This document shows positions 31,170 to 42,659 of a DNA stretch of 64,000 nt, piece by piece. Every line of letters begins with the position of its first letter. Position 1 is the first letter of the stretch. The DNA lies in NCBI RefSeq assembly GCF_000003815.2, contig NC_049992.1, positions 5,034,481 to 5,098,480 on the forward strand, given 5' to 3'. The position numbers and the translations under genes are program-made. The stretch is from Branchiostoma floridae (lineage: Eukaryota > Chordata > Leptocardii > Amphioxiformes > Branchiostomatidae). The notes beneath the pieces were generated by a model. That model was not told the DNA's origin and made no database searches. It saw only the letters and a list, made by a program, of their open reading frames with translations.

Positions 31170-32720
31170 GATCTTGATGATATGCATTGGTGACTGGTCC
31201 TGTGGTCCTATAGACAGGTCAAGTAGTCTCACATGATGAAATTAGTTTGAGGGTTGGAACCAATTGACAACAACTGACAGACTGTTACATGTCTCGTTTC
31301 TGTAAATACTATGCCCCCCTTGGTGTTATATCTTGAAGGGACTACAGGTATACTGAGTCTTCTTGAACTGAAACAAATGAAAAGAAGAGACCAGAAACTT
31401 GGGTCCTCCATGAACATTTACTTCTCAGGACGATATTGAATTATTTTCATCTTCGTTGTATGGCATTGATGATATGCATTCGTGATTTTCCTGTGTCCCT
31501 AAGTAAATTGGTCTGGAGTCTAGAATGACTTAAGACAAATGAGTGAATTTTATACGTCTTCTTTCTGTATATACCAGGCTCCCTTAGAAATCAACTTCCA
31601 AATCTTTAGGGGCTACTCAGTCTTCTTGAAAGGAAATAAAGAAATAAGTGATTTTTAAAAAAGTGAATGAAAAGTTTGAAACTTTGGTCCTCGATCATTT
31701 ACTTCTACGGACAATATTGGAATATTTTCATCTGCGTCGTATATACTGTAAATGCAGAAATGTTCGCGGTGGATTAATGTTCGCGGTTTTCGCGGTGACC
31801 ACTTCACCGCGAATTTAAAACCACCGCGAACATTTTTCTACTATGATATTAGATTGCAGTCTATGGTGTTACCGCGAACTTAAATCCACCGCGAAAAGTC
31901 CTTTCTCCCGCTACCGCGAAATTAAATCCCCGCGAACTTAAAAACATTTACAGTATGCTGTTGATGATATGCATTGGTGATTTTCCTGGGGCGATACACG
32001 TGTCTCTTCACGTGAGTTCACATAAAAATTGGTCTGGAACCTGGAATGACTTGAGCAGTTGCAGGCTCAGTTGGTTATCTTGTCTTCTCTAGTCATCTCT
32101 GTCCATCAACTCTTCAACGTATGTCATCACACGCGAAGAGAAATATCAGCAACTGATCTGGCATCACGAAATAACGGACAGGATTTAGAATAGCAAAATA
32201 GCAGATAGAAAAGACTTTGGTGAACACCGTCGGCGTTTTCTTCATATCATCTTTACGGCATCAGATCTTTAAGGGATACTCAGTCTTATTAAAATGAAAT
32301 AAACATATAATAAAAAATGTGAATAAAAAGTTCGAAACTTTGGCCCATCATGACCATTTACTTCTGAAATCTACGGACGTCATTAGAATGTTTTTATCTG
32401 CGTCGTATGCTGTTGATGATATGCATTGGTGATTTTCCTGTGGCGATACATGTGTCTCATCACGTGAGTTCAAATAAGCAAATTGGTCTGGAACCTGGAA
32501 TGACTTGAGCAGTTGCAGGCTCGGTGGGTTATCTTGTCTTCTCCTGTCATCTCTGTCCATCTACTCTTCGCAAAAATCTCTCCTTCTTCAACGCGTGTCA
32601 TCACGGGCGAAGAGAAATAGCGGGAACTGATCCGGCACCACCAAAGAACGGACAAGATCTAGAATAGCAGATACAACAGACTTTGGTGATCACCGTCAGC
32701 GTTTTCTTAATCTTAACGCG
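31170..32720. repeat. Tandemly duplicated blocks upstream of the LRR gene
   Basis: Blocks begin with GATGATATGCATTGGTGA at about 31178, 31467, 31965 and 32415, followed by TTGGTCTGGA(A/G)CCTGGAATGAC. The last two are longest and closest (~450 bp each, to GGCGTTTTCTT/AGCGTTTTCTT). A MITE is inserted between blocks two and three. The array ends about 330 bp before the LRR start codon. Confidence 0.75.
31744..31955. mobile_element. TTCGCGG MITE, copy 2
   Basis: It begins TACTGTAAATGCAGAAATG and ends ACATTTACAGTA; same internal GTTCGCGG/CCGCGAAC pattern as 26503-26700. It lies within the tandem blocks upstream of the LRR gene. Confidence 0.85.
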
Positions 32721-33050
32721 TAACGGTATCAGATCAGATCATCCAGCGGCTGTGGGCGACTGTGCGACAAAACCTTGGCACTTCTTCAGCACTTCGGAAC
32801 AACTAAAATTGAGAGGTCAGACAAAAAAGTCTTCTTCGACGTGAAATCTCTTGCATTTAAACCTTTTCCCCACAGTGCATACTTCGGTACGTTTATACAA
32901 CTAGTGCATTCTGAATTTTTTTCGCAGAACGTTTGTGGGTGTCTATAACCGACTTGGATTACGAAAAAAATCCTTAAAATTTAAACTACAAGGTGACTGT
33001 AACATAGAAGAGCACTCAGATATTTTGTCGGCCGGAAGCCTAAAACTATA

Positions 33051-35435
33051 ATGTTTTTGCATTCCTTTTGTAAGGACACAGCTTTTGCCAAAATGGCCTC
33101 CAGATTTCAAAATATGATTAGTTTGTTTATTTTTCTTGCCGCGGCAACAACGGTAACCCCTTTTTCAGAAAATTCTAACTGTTTTCCGACATGTTCAAGA
33201 AGCGCTTGGTTAGTTTGCGAGCCCGTCATCAACGATCATGGCATTCATGCTAGCGCTGGTCCGTCAATTCCTGAAGCTGCCCGTCACATGTATAACATGG
33301 AGTGTCTTTCTTGCAATAGCAGCTACAGTCCATCTTCTGAGATGACAAACTTTCCAACAGGAAGCTGTTTTCCCGATACCAAATGGCTGGGGTTAAAAGG
33401 GTTGCAGCTGGGGAAATTATCGTCCAAAAAACTAGCTGTCCTCCATTCCTTTTCTCTTACACGCCTTGTTCTTAAAGAAGTGGGGATAACTGAGATAGAC
33501 CGGGCTTCATTCAAAGATTTCAGAGTATTACATTCTTTATATTTAGACCATAACATGTTAACGCACATCCCTAGTAAATGGTACAGCGACACACATGAGC
33601 GGTGGGAATATAAGCTCACCCATCTTTCAATTTCCCACAACATGATTGCCAGTTTGGGTCCCGCTTGTTTTCAGAACCTTGACGCCTTATTGACGTTAGA
33701 CCTACAAAACAACGACTTGAGGGAAGTACGTAGCCTATGGTTCATCGGTCTGAACAAACTAGAAAAGCTATACCTCGGTAAAAACAACATTGAAACGGTC
33801 TTACCCGAGGCGTTTGAACGTTTGGTAGCACTAAAAGTTCTTGACCTACGTAACAATGACATAGTGTATCTGCAAAGGGAAACAATTCGGGCTCTTGGAG
33901 GCATTGACAGAGTCGTATTCGGTGGAAAAAATTTGGCCCTGAAAGAAAGCGTTGTGCGGAACGTTTCATGGCGCGCTGCGTTTGAACAGTGCAACCCGGG
34001 GCCATGGGTGCAATGGGCGTCACTCTTCAGTACGCAGTGGCTGCGATTCGATGTGGCAGACATGGTTTTTCACATCAATTACGAAGAAACTGAGGAAGGA
34101 TTTGACATTGACTGGCATGGCATGTTGCCAAAGACGCACCTCACCCCTGGGCAAAAGGAGTTTCCCTGTCAGCGCCGTGAGGGAAGTCATCCGTGGAGTA
34201 GTTTTGTGGCTAACCCTCCCTTTGTCATCACAACAGCGAACAGTCAAAAAGATATGAACAAGACTTTTTCAGCTCAATGTCTTGAGGCATGGGAAGGGTC
34301 TGGTGGTATCAGTTTTCCTTTGAGGGGCGCGTCAAGTTTACGCCTCACAGCCGTAGAAACAAGTGGCAATCCATCTGAGAGTGTTAGCATTGTCGTAACC
34401 ACGCTGAAAAATCGAACTGTTGAAACTCTAAATGCATATTCACCAAACAACTGTAGCGGAGATGAAGCTTTTATAAAAGTAGCATGTTTTGTTATCGTTA
34501 ACGACAAAAGACATGACCTGTTTTTCAACGCGCCCCCCGCAAAGAAAGCAGGTGATGCGAAATGTTTTCAGTGGGAGGCTCTGAAAAATGAAACTGAAAT
34601 GGCAGAAATCACAACACACAGTTTGATGCTAGCCGCACAATCTGAGAATACTACGATAGGATCAACAGCCACTCCATTTCAATCTTATTCAGCCAACCCA
34701 TTCCAATCCACGCAGACTATTGTGATTACTGATACAGAAGGCGATACATACTTGTATATCACGGTTTCTCTCACAGTCGGTTCTGTAGTTACAGGGCTGC
34801 TCTTACTCATGCGTTTCCTTGTTTTGAACTGCTACCGAAAGAGAATAAATAATGGAAATGTAAACGACAGTAGACAAGGTCATCCGTTAGCAAACAGTAC
34901 GGCCTTAGCGGCCTTACAAAGCAACCCAATGTACCAAGGTAATACACTTCAAAACCAGAGTATGCAGGACTCTGGTCAAGCAAACGATAACATGTACAAT
35001 GAGATCAATGAGGATGAAGTGTATGTTCCATCTGGGCACGCTTATTGCGAAATTAAAGATTTAGATGCCAGTGGTGAACATACGCGAGTTGCGCACAATT
35101 CTCCTTGTGCAGATAGAGACGACGAAATAAATAGCGAAGACGTAAATGATACGTCAGGACAAGTATCACATAACGACAACCTTGAAGATGACTCTGTGAC
35201 ATTCTATGCAGCTACTGCCGAAGTTGCATTGCCCACAACTAGACATGATGCCGCTAACGCTTCGCTCTATAAGAAAGATGCAGAGACAGTAGTAGCCTGT
35301 GAAAACTATACACTAGAGAGTTTCTCTGACACTTCCAAGTCCGTAGACCAAGAGCAGACAGCTTATGAAATGACAAACCGTCTTGATGTGTCAAATCGCA
35401 GTGTCATTTATGATGTCTCGAGTAAAATTATCTAG
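33051..35435 (+). CDS. Leucine-rich-repeat transmembrane receptor, single exon
   Basis: An uninterrupted 794-codon frame. The better start is the second ATG at 33093 (CCAAAATGG context), which puts a hydrophobic signal peptide (MISLFIFLAAATT) first and gives 780 aa. A cysteine-rich N-cap (CFPTC) precedes about six leucine-rich repeats at residues ~135-290 (LYLDHNMLTHI, LDLQNNDLREV, LYLGKNNIETV, LDLRNNDIVYL). A large ectodomain with N-glycan sites follows, then a helix at ~566-590 ending in a basic stop (CYRKRI). The ~200-residue tail has NPMY (~624), then YNEI (~649) and YCEI (~665) twelve residues apart, resembling endocytic/PTB and ITAM-like spacing. Probably a type I recognition or adhesion receptor; no closer identity. 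The absence of introns may mean retroposition or a normal single-exon LRR gene. Confidence 0.88.
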   Translation: MFLHSFCKDTAFAKMASRFQNMISLFIFLAAATTVTPFSENSNCFPTCSRSAWLVCEPVINDHGIHASAGPSIPEAARHMYNMECLSCNSSYSPSSEMTNFPTGSCFPDTKWLGLKGLQLGKLSSKKLAVLHSFSLTRLVLKEVGITEIDRASFKDFRVLHSLYLDHNMLTHIPSKWYSDTHERWEYKLTHLSISHNMIASLGPACFQNLDALLTLDLQNNDLREVRSLWFIGLNKLEKLYLGKNNIETVLPEAFERLVALKVLDLRNNDIVYLQRETIRALGGIDRVVFGGKNLALKESVVRNVSWRAAFEQCNPGPWVQWASLFSTQWLRFDVADMVFHINYEETEEGFDIDWHGMLPKTHLTPGQKEFPCQRREGSHPWSSFVANPPFVITTANSQKDMNKTFSAQCLEAWEGSGGISFPLRGASSLRLTAVETSGNPSESVSIVVTTLKNRTVETLNAYSPNNCSGDEAFIKVACFVIVNDKRHDLFFNAPPAKKAGDAKCFQWEALKNETEMAEITTHSLMLAAQSENTTIGSTATPFQSYSANPFQSTQTIVITDTEGDTYLYITVSLTVGSVVTGLLLLMRFLVLNCYRKRINNGNVNDSRQGHPLANSTALAALQSNPMYQGNTLQNQSMQDSGQANDNMYNEINEDEVYVPSGHAYCEIKDLDASGEHTRVAHNSPCADRDDEINSEDVNDTSGQVSHNDNLEDDSVTFYAATAEVALPTTRHDAANASLYKKDAETVVACENYTLESFSDTSKSVDQEQTAYEMTNRLDVSNRSVIYDVSSKII

Positions 35436-35550
35436 AGGCAAGCCCGAACTCTCGGAGGGGCTTGTTGGGTAGCAGAAATGACATATTTAAAGTCTAATCG
35501 AATTGTCCACAAAGAAATTCCTCAGAACAGGCCTCACCAAAAAAAGAAGC

Positions 35551-35643
35551 TTGAAGACGATGGCTCTTTTGCTTTCTATGAAGCTACAGCTGAGGTAAGG
35601 TTGTCGACATCTAGAAACGTAACCGCTAATACTTCCCTCTAGA
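35551..35643 (+). pseudogene. Decayed duplicate of the LRR receptor tail
   Basis: About 115 bp after the LRR stop, a frame encodes LEDDGSFAFYEATAEVRLS, then TANTSL and a stop. This matches LEDDSVTFYAATAEVALP...AANASLY in the LRR tail. It is a remnant of a second copy of this segment, not part of the present reading frame. Confidence 0.7.
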
Positions 35644-36304
35644 TGGACAGACTCTAATCTTTGTAAATGGCAGGTTTCATTGATAATATGTAGGATTATT
35701 GGCGTGAATGTAAGTAACATGACGCCATGTGCGTTTTTTTCCTTAACATTAAGTGTTTCAATCTTGACAACTTTATATTTGTGTTGTGGTAAATATGAAA
35801 CAAACTTTTGGCATTAGAATATGTTTTGTACGTACTGTGCTGAACTGTGAAAATATAGTAAAAGATGGACAGATGTTTTTTTTCATCCATTGCTATTCAT
35901 CATGTCAATTCAATTAATTGCATCATGCCTAAAGGCTAACTGTATGTACAGTACAGTCTCAAGCAATGTACATAATACCATTTCTAACCAACTATAAGGT
36001 ACTACGTTTACTATTGTTGAGTTTAACTTTTTATTTGTATTTAGTGGTTAATAGATTGTCCTGCGTTCTGCATACTAAGCTTTGTTTTTATTTTGGTGGA
36101 AACTTAGTCTTTTGGAGATCTCCTAAATGGTAAAGCTCATGAAGTTGTTGTAAATGTATGGTAATAGAATTTTTTATTTTATTTTTAGGGTTCACGTATA
36201 TACATAATGCATTGTACGATATTTGAATCATTAGTTAATGTTTTGCTACTGTCATAATTGTGCACTGTATTTGCGTAATTCAGTGGATTTGTTGAAGGAT
36301 GCTT

Positions 36305-36310
36305 AATAAA
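36305..36310 (+). terminator. AATAAA polyadenylation signal, possible LRR gene 3' end
   Basis: An AATAAA within AT-rich DNA about 870 bp after the LRR stop codon, with no other gene between. Possible only; no transcript evidence. Confidence 0.35.
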
Positions 36311-38768
36311 TTTCTTGCATATGTAAATTTCCACTAGGTTCGTGTTTTAATGAAGTAATCAACATGTAGGGCATGTATCTTGCACCTGTAGTTTGTGGGC
36401 TGGCCGCAAGGTGTCACTTCAGCAGGTGAATGTTTAAATCACCAAACTATTGTCCAACCAATGATAGAAATCCTAGTTTGGTGGAGGGGGGGGGGGTCGA
36501 GGGGGGGGGAGTAGTTACTAAAACAATATGTACCTGTATCTATATAGCCAGTATAACCACCCTTCGGCGTAACACACCGGATCCAGCTTTGCAGGCAATG
36601 GGTAACACAAAACTCCACTATCAACGGTTGAGCTTGTACATGTCTGCTCATTTATCTATTTGCAAGTTCATGAAAACTGAAAATAAATACCTGTAGTTTA
36701 AGTGCATAAAACCCTGCAGAAACCTCAAGAAGGTTAAACATTAAAAACTGCAAGTTCAAGACTCTACTTTCAGCATGTCTATCCATGTATACATTCTTAA
36801 AGAACATCATAAAAACTAATCACGAATAAAATCATGACAAACTTTCCTGTTTGCATAAGACATCGTGAGACGTAGTGGTCGACTGATGGAACTGAAACCA
36901 AATGTGAAGAAGTCTATGATGGACATTACAGTAACTGTGCTAAAGTATAAACCTGCACATGTATCTATTCTGTAGTATAGCAATTAAAGCAATGGACACA
37001 GTAAAACCTTAGCAAACATTTTAAGAACAAAGCCACTTCATAGCAGTTACATGCATTATGGTTAACAAATCCTTTTGTCTGACTTTACAAACTTAGTACA
37101 GTTTAAAATTAATGGCTTGAAACAAATTTGCAATGCCCTTTTTACAATGCCCTTGCTCTCCTGACACACAGTCTATCAGACACACATATAGCCATTTTAA
37201 TAATTCATTGTACAAAATAATGCTCTTTTTGTGATACTCTTTTTACAGTGCTCTTTAACTCTCCTGACGATCTATCAGACAGACACAAAAATATTTCCAT
37301 TTTGATCTGCTCATTGTCCTGTAGTGGCTGTTGTCCTATGACAGTGTGTATTAAAAGACAGAAGGCTGTGACCCTAGAACACAGTCTGGTTGGTGAAGCA
37401 AGCAGAATTGAGGGGCCACTTGTCACCCATCCTGAAAAACAAATATCAGGAGCTTCAGTAAAACAATAATATTATGTCTGCAATGACTCACGTGTGCATT
37501 TAAGGCTAAATACTGCACTGACTTTACGGTAAGAATGTCGAGACTTTCAAAACCCTTACTTATGAGTGTTTAATGGGGAGAACATTAGCAATATTAACTT
37601 CTTTCATCAATCACATTACATGTAAACGCAAGAGATGCCGAAGCAGCGCAAAATTACCGGTATACAAGACAGTGACCAAGTGTCTGCTGTTAGAGTTAAC
37701 GTTTGCATGACTACAGAGATTTTGTTGACAGTCAAAATCTCTACAGGTAGAATGGTATTCAGCTGTAAGTTACAGAGCAAGGGAAGACGTCAAATTCCTT
37801 TCCAAAGGAGGGTTTGCGGAAAAGCCTGGGCCCTGCCTGCAGGCTAGCCAGGCTTAGTGACCCTTTTCGGGACCCAAGGGTATGCATGGAGGTTTGGCCC
37901 CTAATGAAATTTTTCAAAGCTAAAACTGGGTAACTGATAGTTCCAGAAGCAGGGCTCGAAATACTGGGTGCATGTGCACCCAGGTGCACCCAAAATTGGA
38001 GCTGTGCACCCAATTATTTTCTATGGGTGCACATAAGCAGGGTGCACCCAAATATTTTCTTACGTTTATGTATGTAAAGATATCAAAGTATACAGTATAC
38101 AATTTTTTACATCATATTCTTGACATCTAAGTGTTAGAAAGATAATACAAATGTCTATCATGGTACTTGTTTAAGAATTTGATAGCTTGTAACTAAGTTT
38201 TATCAATAGGTTATTACTTACATTTAAGTAGTGCACCCAAAAAAATTTTTGTGCACCCAATTTTTTAAGCTGGGTGCACCAGTGCACCTAATCTCAAAAA
38301 TGAATTTCGAGCCCTCCAGAAGGGAATAGTTTGGTCATATTTACAGAATGAACATGGACAGTATGTAGTTTCCTGTGGCTATATGGTCATCCACACCTAC
38401 AATAAATATGGTTGGGCCTATGGAATTTCCTTAGGGAAAAATTGGGTCAATGGTAATCCAAGACACATTATAACAACAGTTGATCTCCTGGAATAGGGGG
38501 TACATGGATTAAATTTGCAAAAAACTGTAAAACTGTCTGACCAAAGGCTTGAGTTGACATAAGATACGATGTCATGAAAGAATAATGATAAAGCAATAAT
38601 GATGAATTAATGACATAACAATGATAATACCCATGATATAATGATATGTATATAAAAATGATATGACATGTTAATATAATATGGGATGATAGATAAGGAT
38701 AGTTTTGGTTCATTAGGGAGGCTCAGTTTTTTCTGTGTTTGTGTATCTATAACTTCATGCTGAAAAAT
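36311..38768. other. Intergenic DNA between LRR gene and DOPA-dioxygenase-like gene
   Basis: AT-rich, with a G-rich tract (36484-36511), a partial tandem repeat around 37130-37290 (CAATGCCCTT/ CTCTCCTGAC words) and one hAT-type MITE (37951-38315). No coding exon recognised. Convergent gene ends. Confidence 0.6.
37951..38315. mobile_element. hAT-type MITE rich in GGGTGCACC
   Basis: Ends AGGGCTCGAAAT and ATTTCGAGCCCT are exact inverses. The flanking 8 bases are CCAGAAGC (left) and CCAGAAGG (right), seven of eight identical. The interior is palindromic GGTGCACCC words; no transposase. Confidence 0.8.
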
Positions 38769-41022
38769 TCAATAAAGAAGGAAAAACAAATAGTCTGACC
38801 AGAGCGCCCAGCGTGTGTGGTCGCTGACCTCCGCCCCTGAGTTGGGATGTACCAGGATGTCCTGGTCACCTCGGTTCTGCATCACCCAGGGCACCGCTGT
38901 GCAGACGGACAGGTGTCAATCATGGAGACAGGTGTCAATCATGGAGACAGGTGTCAATCATGGAGACAGGTGTCAATCATGGAGACAGATGTCAATCATG
39001 GAGACAGATGTCAATCATGGAGACAGGTGTCAATCATGGAGACAGGTGTCAATCATGGAGACAGGTGTCAATCATGGAGACAGGTGTCAATCATGGAGAC
39101 AGGTGTCAATCATGGAGACAGGTGTCAATCATGGAGACAGGTGTCAATCATGGAGACAGGTGTCAATCATGGAGACAGGTGTCAATCATGGAGACAGGTG
39201 TCAATCATGGAGACAGGTGTCAATCATGGAGACAGGTGTCAATCATGGAGACAGGTGTCAATCATGGAGACAGGAGGTAATGAATTAAGGGTTAATAACC
39301 TGCCCTGAGTTGTATACAGTGCCATAATTTATGGTCAGTTCCTATAACCATCAAATAAAAGACCAAGCATAGCGAGGTCGTTTATGAAGTGGCTAAGGAA
39401 TCGGTCATTAATAACCGTATACACCGAGCAAAAGCAGGTCATTAACCTTTAATACTATCATATAGATATTTTCATATATGATTAACCTATATATTAGCCA
39501 TGATGGAAGGCAGGGAGAGCAAGAATCTGTCCTGGCCAGCAAGAAAAAGGCTGGACAAACAAAAACTGGATCTTGTCTTTGTAATATGATGCACCCTCCA
39601 GCTCAGCTGAGTCGTCACAGCTAGATAATATTATATGTATGATAATTATAATGTTACTGACCCGCTTTCCTTTGTGTATACTGCCACGAAACATAGCCGA
39701 TCCTATAACCGGTTATAGGAATCGGCCATGAATTATGGGACGATATACACCTCAGGGCAGGTCATTTACCCTATATTGTCAACCCACTGAAAAAAACACT
39801 GGAGCCTATAAAATATACTTACTTTTTGCGTACCATTCCAGTGGGACAAAGACTGCCCAGTTTGCAGACACGAAGGGATCTGTGGGCCCAGTGTTGGTGT
39901 AGTCAACATCTGGAGTTACAATACAGGGAGACATTTAGTGAATAGGGTAATAAGATCATTATAAATTTTGGTGTTTTGTTAAAAAAAAATAATGAATTAC
40001 TCCATAAATCTGTGACTGACTTTAAATTTACATTGTGTAGCTGATAGAATGAATGACATTTACCTCTATGCATTAATTATGCAAATTAGGTCTTCATTTG
40101 CATAAAGTTATCTTTCAATGTTTTTTTTTTCTTTCTCAGCTACATATGTCACATGTTTGAAAAGTCCCATCACATAATGGGGTACTCGGTTTATAAATCT
40201 TTTTAATTAATCATATAAATTGGATTCTTACTTGCATGATTGTCATCATAATCAAATCAAATATTACTTACTATCTGTATGACAAAAATCATGATGATCC
40301 ATCAACCCTTACTGTCATTCAGTTTCAAATTCTGAAACCAGATAGGCTGCTGCAGTCCCAAAAAAAGCCACTGGGGGCCTCCAAACAATACCATAATCAC
40401 TCTCTGCTCCAAGTCCTATTTAGCACAGCCATAGCATGTCTAGAATTCGAGACATCAGTTTTGCTGCAGTATTGTAATATAATGTGCTGGGAGGCTAGGG
40501 GGCAAATTCAATCATAGACACGAGGTCTCATGAACTTGAAGACCTTAACTTACTCCATACTAAATGTCAAATGGACATTACAATCCATCCCGCAACTCTA
40601 TAGAATCATGCTGGTCTGTGACCCCATCATTCATACACACTGTACGTGCGACTACATGACAATATTGCATTGGAATGTTTGGAATATTACTCATTAACGA
40701 TTACTGACAATAGTGACATTAACCTACCAAACACACAGAGTCTACCCTGGTGAAACAGCCCCTCACACGGCTTGGTGTTGGTCAGGTTAAAGTGTTGAAT
40801 GAACCTGTCCATCAGCTTCAATGCGGCGGCGATACTGTCGTTGTTATATGCTATAAACATGCAGTGGATGTGGTACGACAGGAAGGGGGGAGGGGTGCCC
40901 TTGGCTCGGTACACGTCCAAGTTCACGTCCGGGTATTTTGTGGGGTGAGCGCTGACGTTACACGCGGCAACACACACACAGAACACCGCCAGTCTGAATA
41001 CAACGTTCCGAACGTCCACCAT
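38769..41022 (-). CDS. Secreted DOPA 4,5-dioxygenase-like protein
   Basis: Three minus-strand exons join in phase: 41022-40728, 39909-39823 and 38896-38769, totalling 510 nt (169 aa plus stop). Residues ~1-25 form a signal peptide (VFRLAVFCVCVAACNVSA). The family's metal-site pattern is visible: SYHIHCMF (His51, His53), RDxx-like spacing, CEGLFHQGRLCVFG, DPFVSANWAVFVPLEW, then ILVHPNSG (His144) and DHTRWALW. The DOPA_dioxygen family opens DOPA-type catechol rings in plants, fungi and bacteria. Substrate in an animal is unknown, and a secreted form is unusual. The last splice acceptor (CTGCACAG) lies beside a 19-bp minisatellite. Confidence 0.82.
38909..39274 (+). repeat. 19-bp minisatellite, about 19 copies
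   Basis: Head-to-tail copies of AGGTGTCAATCATGGAGAC with almost no divergence; two adjacent copies share a G-to-A change (AGATGTC). There are no spacers, so it is not a CRISPR array. It starts about 13 bp from the last-exon acceptor of the DOPA-dioxygenase-like gene. The open frames across it are an artefact of the repeat. Confidence 0.95.
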
Positions 41023-42659
41023 GTTGAAAAGTTAATGTTTAACTTGTTCAGAAAAACATTACATGACGACAACGTCGATGCGCCTACTTGCAAGTTCAGG
41101 AAAGGTGACTATTCTACGAAAGCCGGGAGCGACAATTGTTTTACCGTAACAGATGGGGCGGAGTTGATGTGCTACAAAACCGTGTTCAAAGCTAATCTGT
41201 AATGAGCTTAATATGTAGCTACAATTATATCTTTATAACATGAATGCCAAGCATGGGGTAGCTCCATGAAGTTGTATTGTATTTTGACCCTGCAATGTCA
41301 ACAAAGATCCGGTTACCTGTACGAAAGCCGGGAGCGACAATTTAAATCGTACTGATACGGCACGGGTCGGGGTTAGACATTGATGTGACACAAAACCTAC
41401 CGTGCAGGGCTACGATGAGCTTTGAACATGTTGACTATTAGTATGAAAGCCGGCAGTGGTATTTTTACCTTGGCCAAGAAGGTTATGTTTTCGGTAGCGT
41501 GTAACTTGTGTAATCGCGCGCGTGTGCCAGTGTGTATGTGTGTGCGCGCGCGCAATAGACTTTCTGCAACGTATGATCCACTGCTTGCCGAGTCACGTGT
41601 TCTAGTAGCAGTGCGTCACTCATCCCTTGGGAAAGACTGGAGATGAAGACTGTCGAAAATTTGGATGAGTGCATTTTTGTGTGTTTTTTTTAAAATAGGA
41701 GTTTAATGTTGATTCAGAACGACCATATACCATTTATGTTAACACTTTTAAACGTAGCCATATACCGAAACCTTGATAATATTATAGATAATAACAACAG
41801 AGTTATAAATACATGACTGCAGCGTGCAGCGTGATTTGATGATGATACTAAGCCATCAAACTGGAAGAATATAACTCTTGGTTTTCCGCAAATATATTAT
41901 ATATATTCTGGCCTACATAACGTTGTAGTGACAAATATGTCGAACAGTCTTTTAGAAATAAATATATTTCAAGTAGTTCAAGGCATTTGCCAAATAAAAG
42001 TGTGTCTAAGCAAATAAAATCGTAAGTCTCCCTTGTTCTAATTCTTTTCATCTCTCTGCCTTTCCCTAGGTATGCTTAGTATTATATATGATGCTAATTC
42101 AAATACAATGACTTGTATGTTATAATCTTATACATTCGATCATTTATAGGCAGCTGCAATAAGGACATATTTATTTTTTCATCGCAAACAACGACACCAG
42201 CTGCATTTCTGTGTCTGCTACACAGAATAAGGCCCTTCGCGGATACAACTTCGCATGTACAGGTCAAAGAAGAAGACCCCTTCTAAGTGCGTAAATAGTT
42301 CTGGTCTCGACAATGATTTTAATATGTCAAGACTCCGAACGTCATTTTGCATCACACTGTCCATTTTTTTTTGTTTATTTGTTTTAATTGGATCTCCATT
42401 AGGTTGACGTTATAAATAGTTTCACCATTCATCCCAAAGTACGTACATGTGACGTTACAATAAAAAATGAATGTAAGGAAAATTTGCCATCACCTGTGAG
42501 CTACGCGCAGTTGTATCCATGAACGGGCTTACACACCAATTCTACGTACTTCATTTAATTTTTTAACTTAAAAGTTTGTTCAAATAGATTATACAATCTT
42601 AGCAGTGCGTTGTTTTCCCCTTTCCTCCTATATATGATGGTCTATATTCGAAGTGATGT
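41023..42659. other. Upstream region of the DOPA-dioxygenase-like gene
   Basis: Holds a diverged direct repeat (about 41100-41210 and 41315-41420, sharing TACGAAAGCCGGGAGCGACAA and ATGAGCTT; a third start at 41440). A GT/GC alternating tract lies at 41514-41553. No exon seen; DDAH ends at its far side. Confidence 0.55.
41514..41553 (+). repeat. Alternating purine-pyrimidine tract (CG/TG)
   Basis: Mixed GCGCGC and GTGTGT runs, about 40 bp, a potential Z-DNA former. Confidence 0.7.

Noticed and set aside
38909-39274. CRISPR array
   Set aside because: Repeats are contiguous with no spacers and the genome is eukaryotic.
38815-39308. Repetitive open frames (SWRQVSIMETG-type peptides)
   Set aside because: They are translations of the 19-bp minisatellite in all three frames and have no domain or splice logic.
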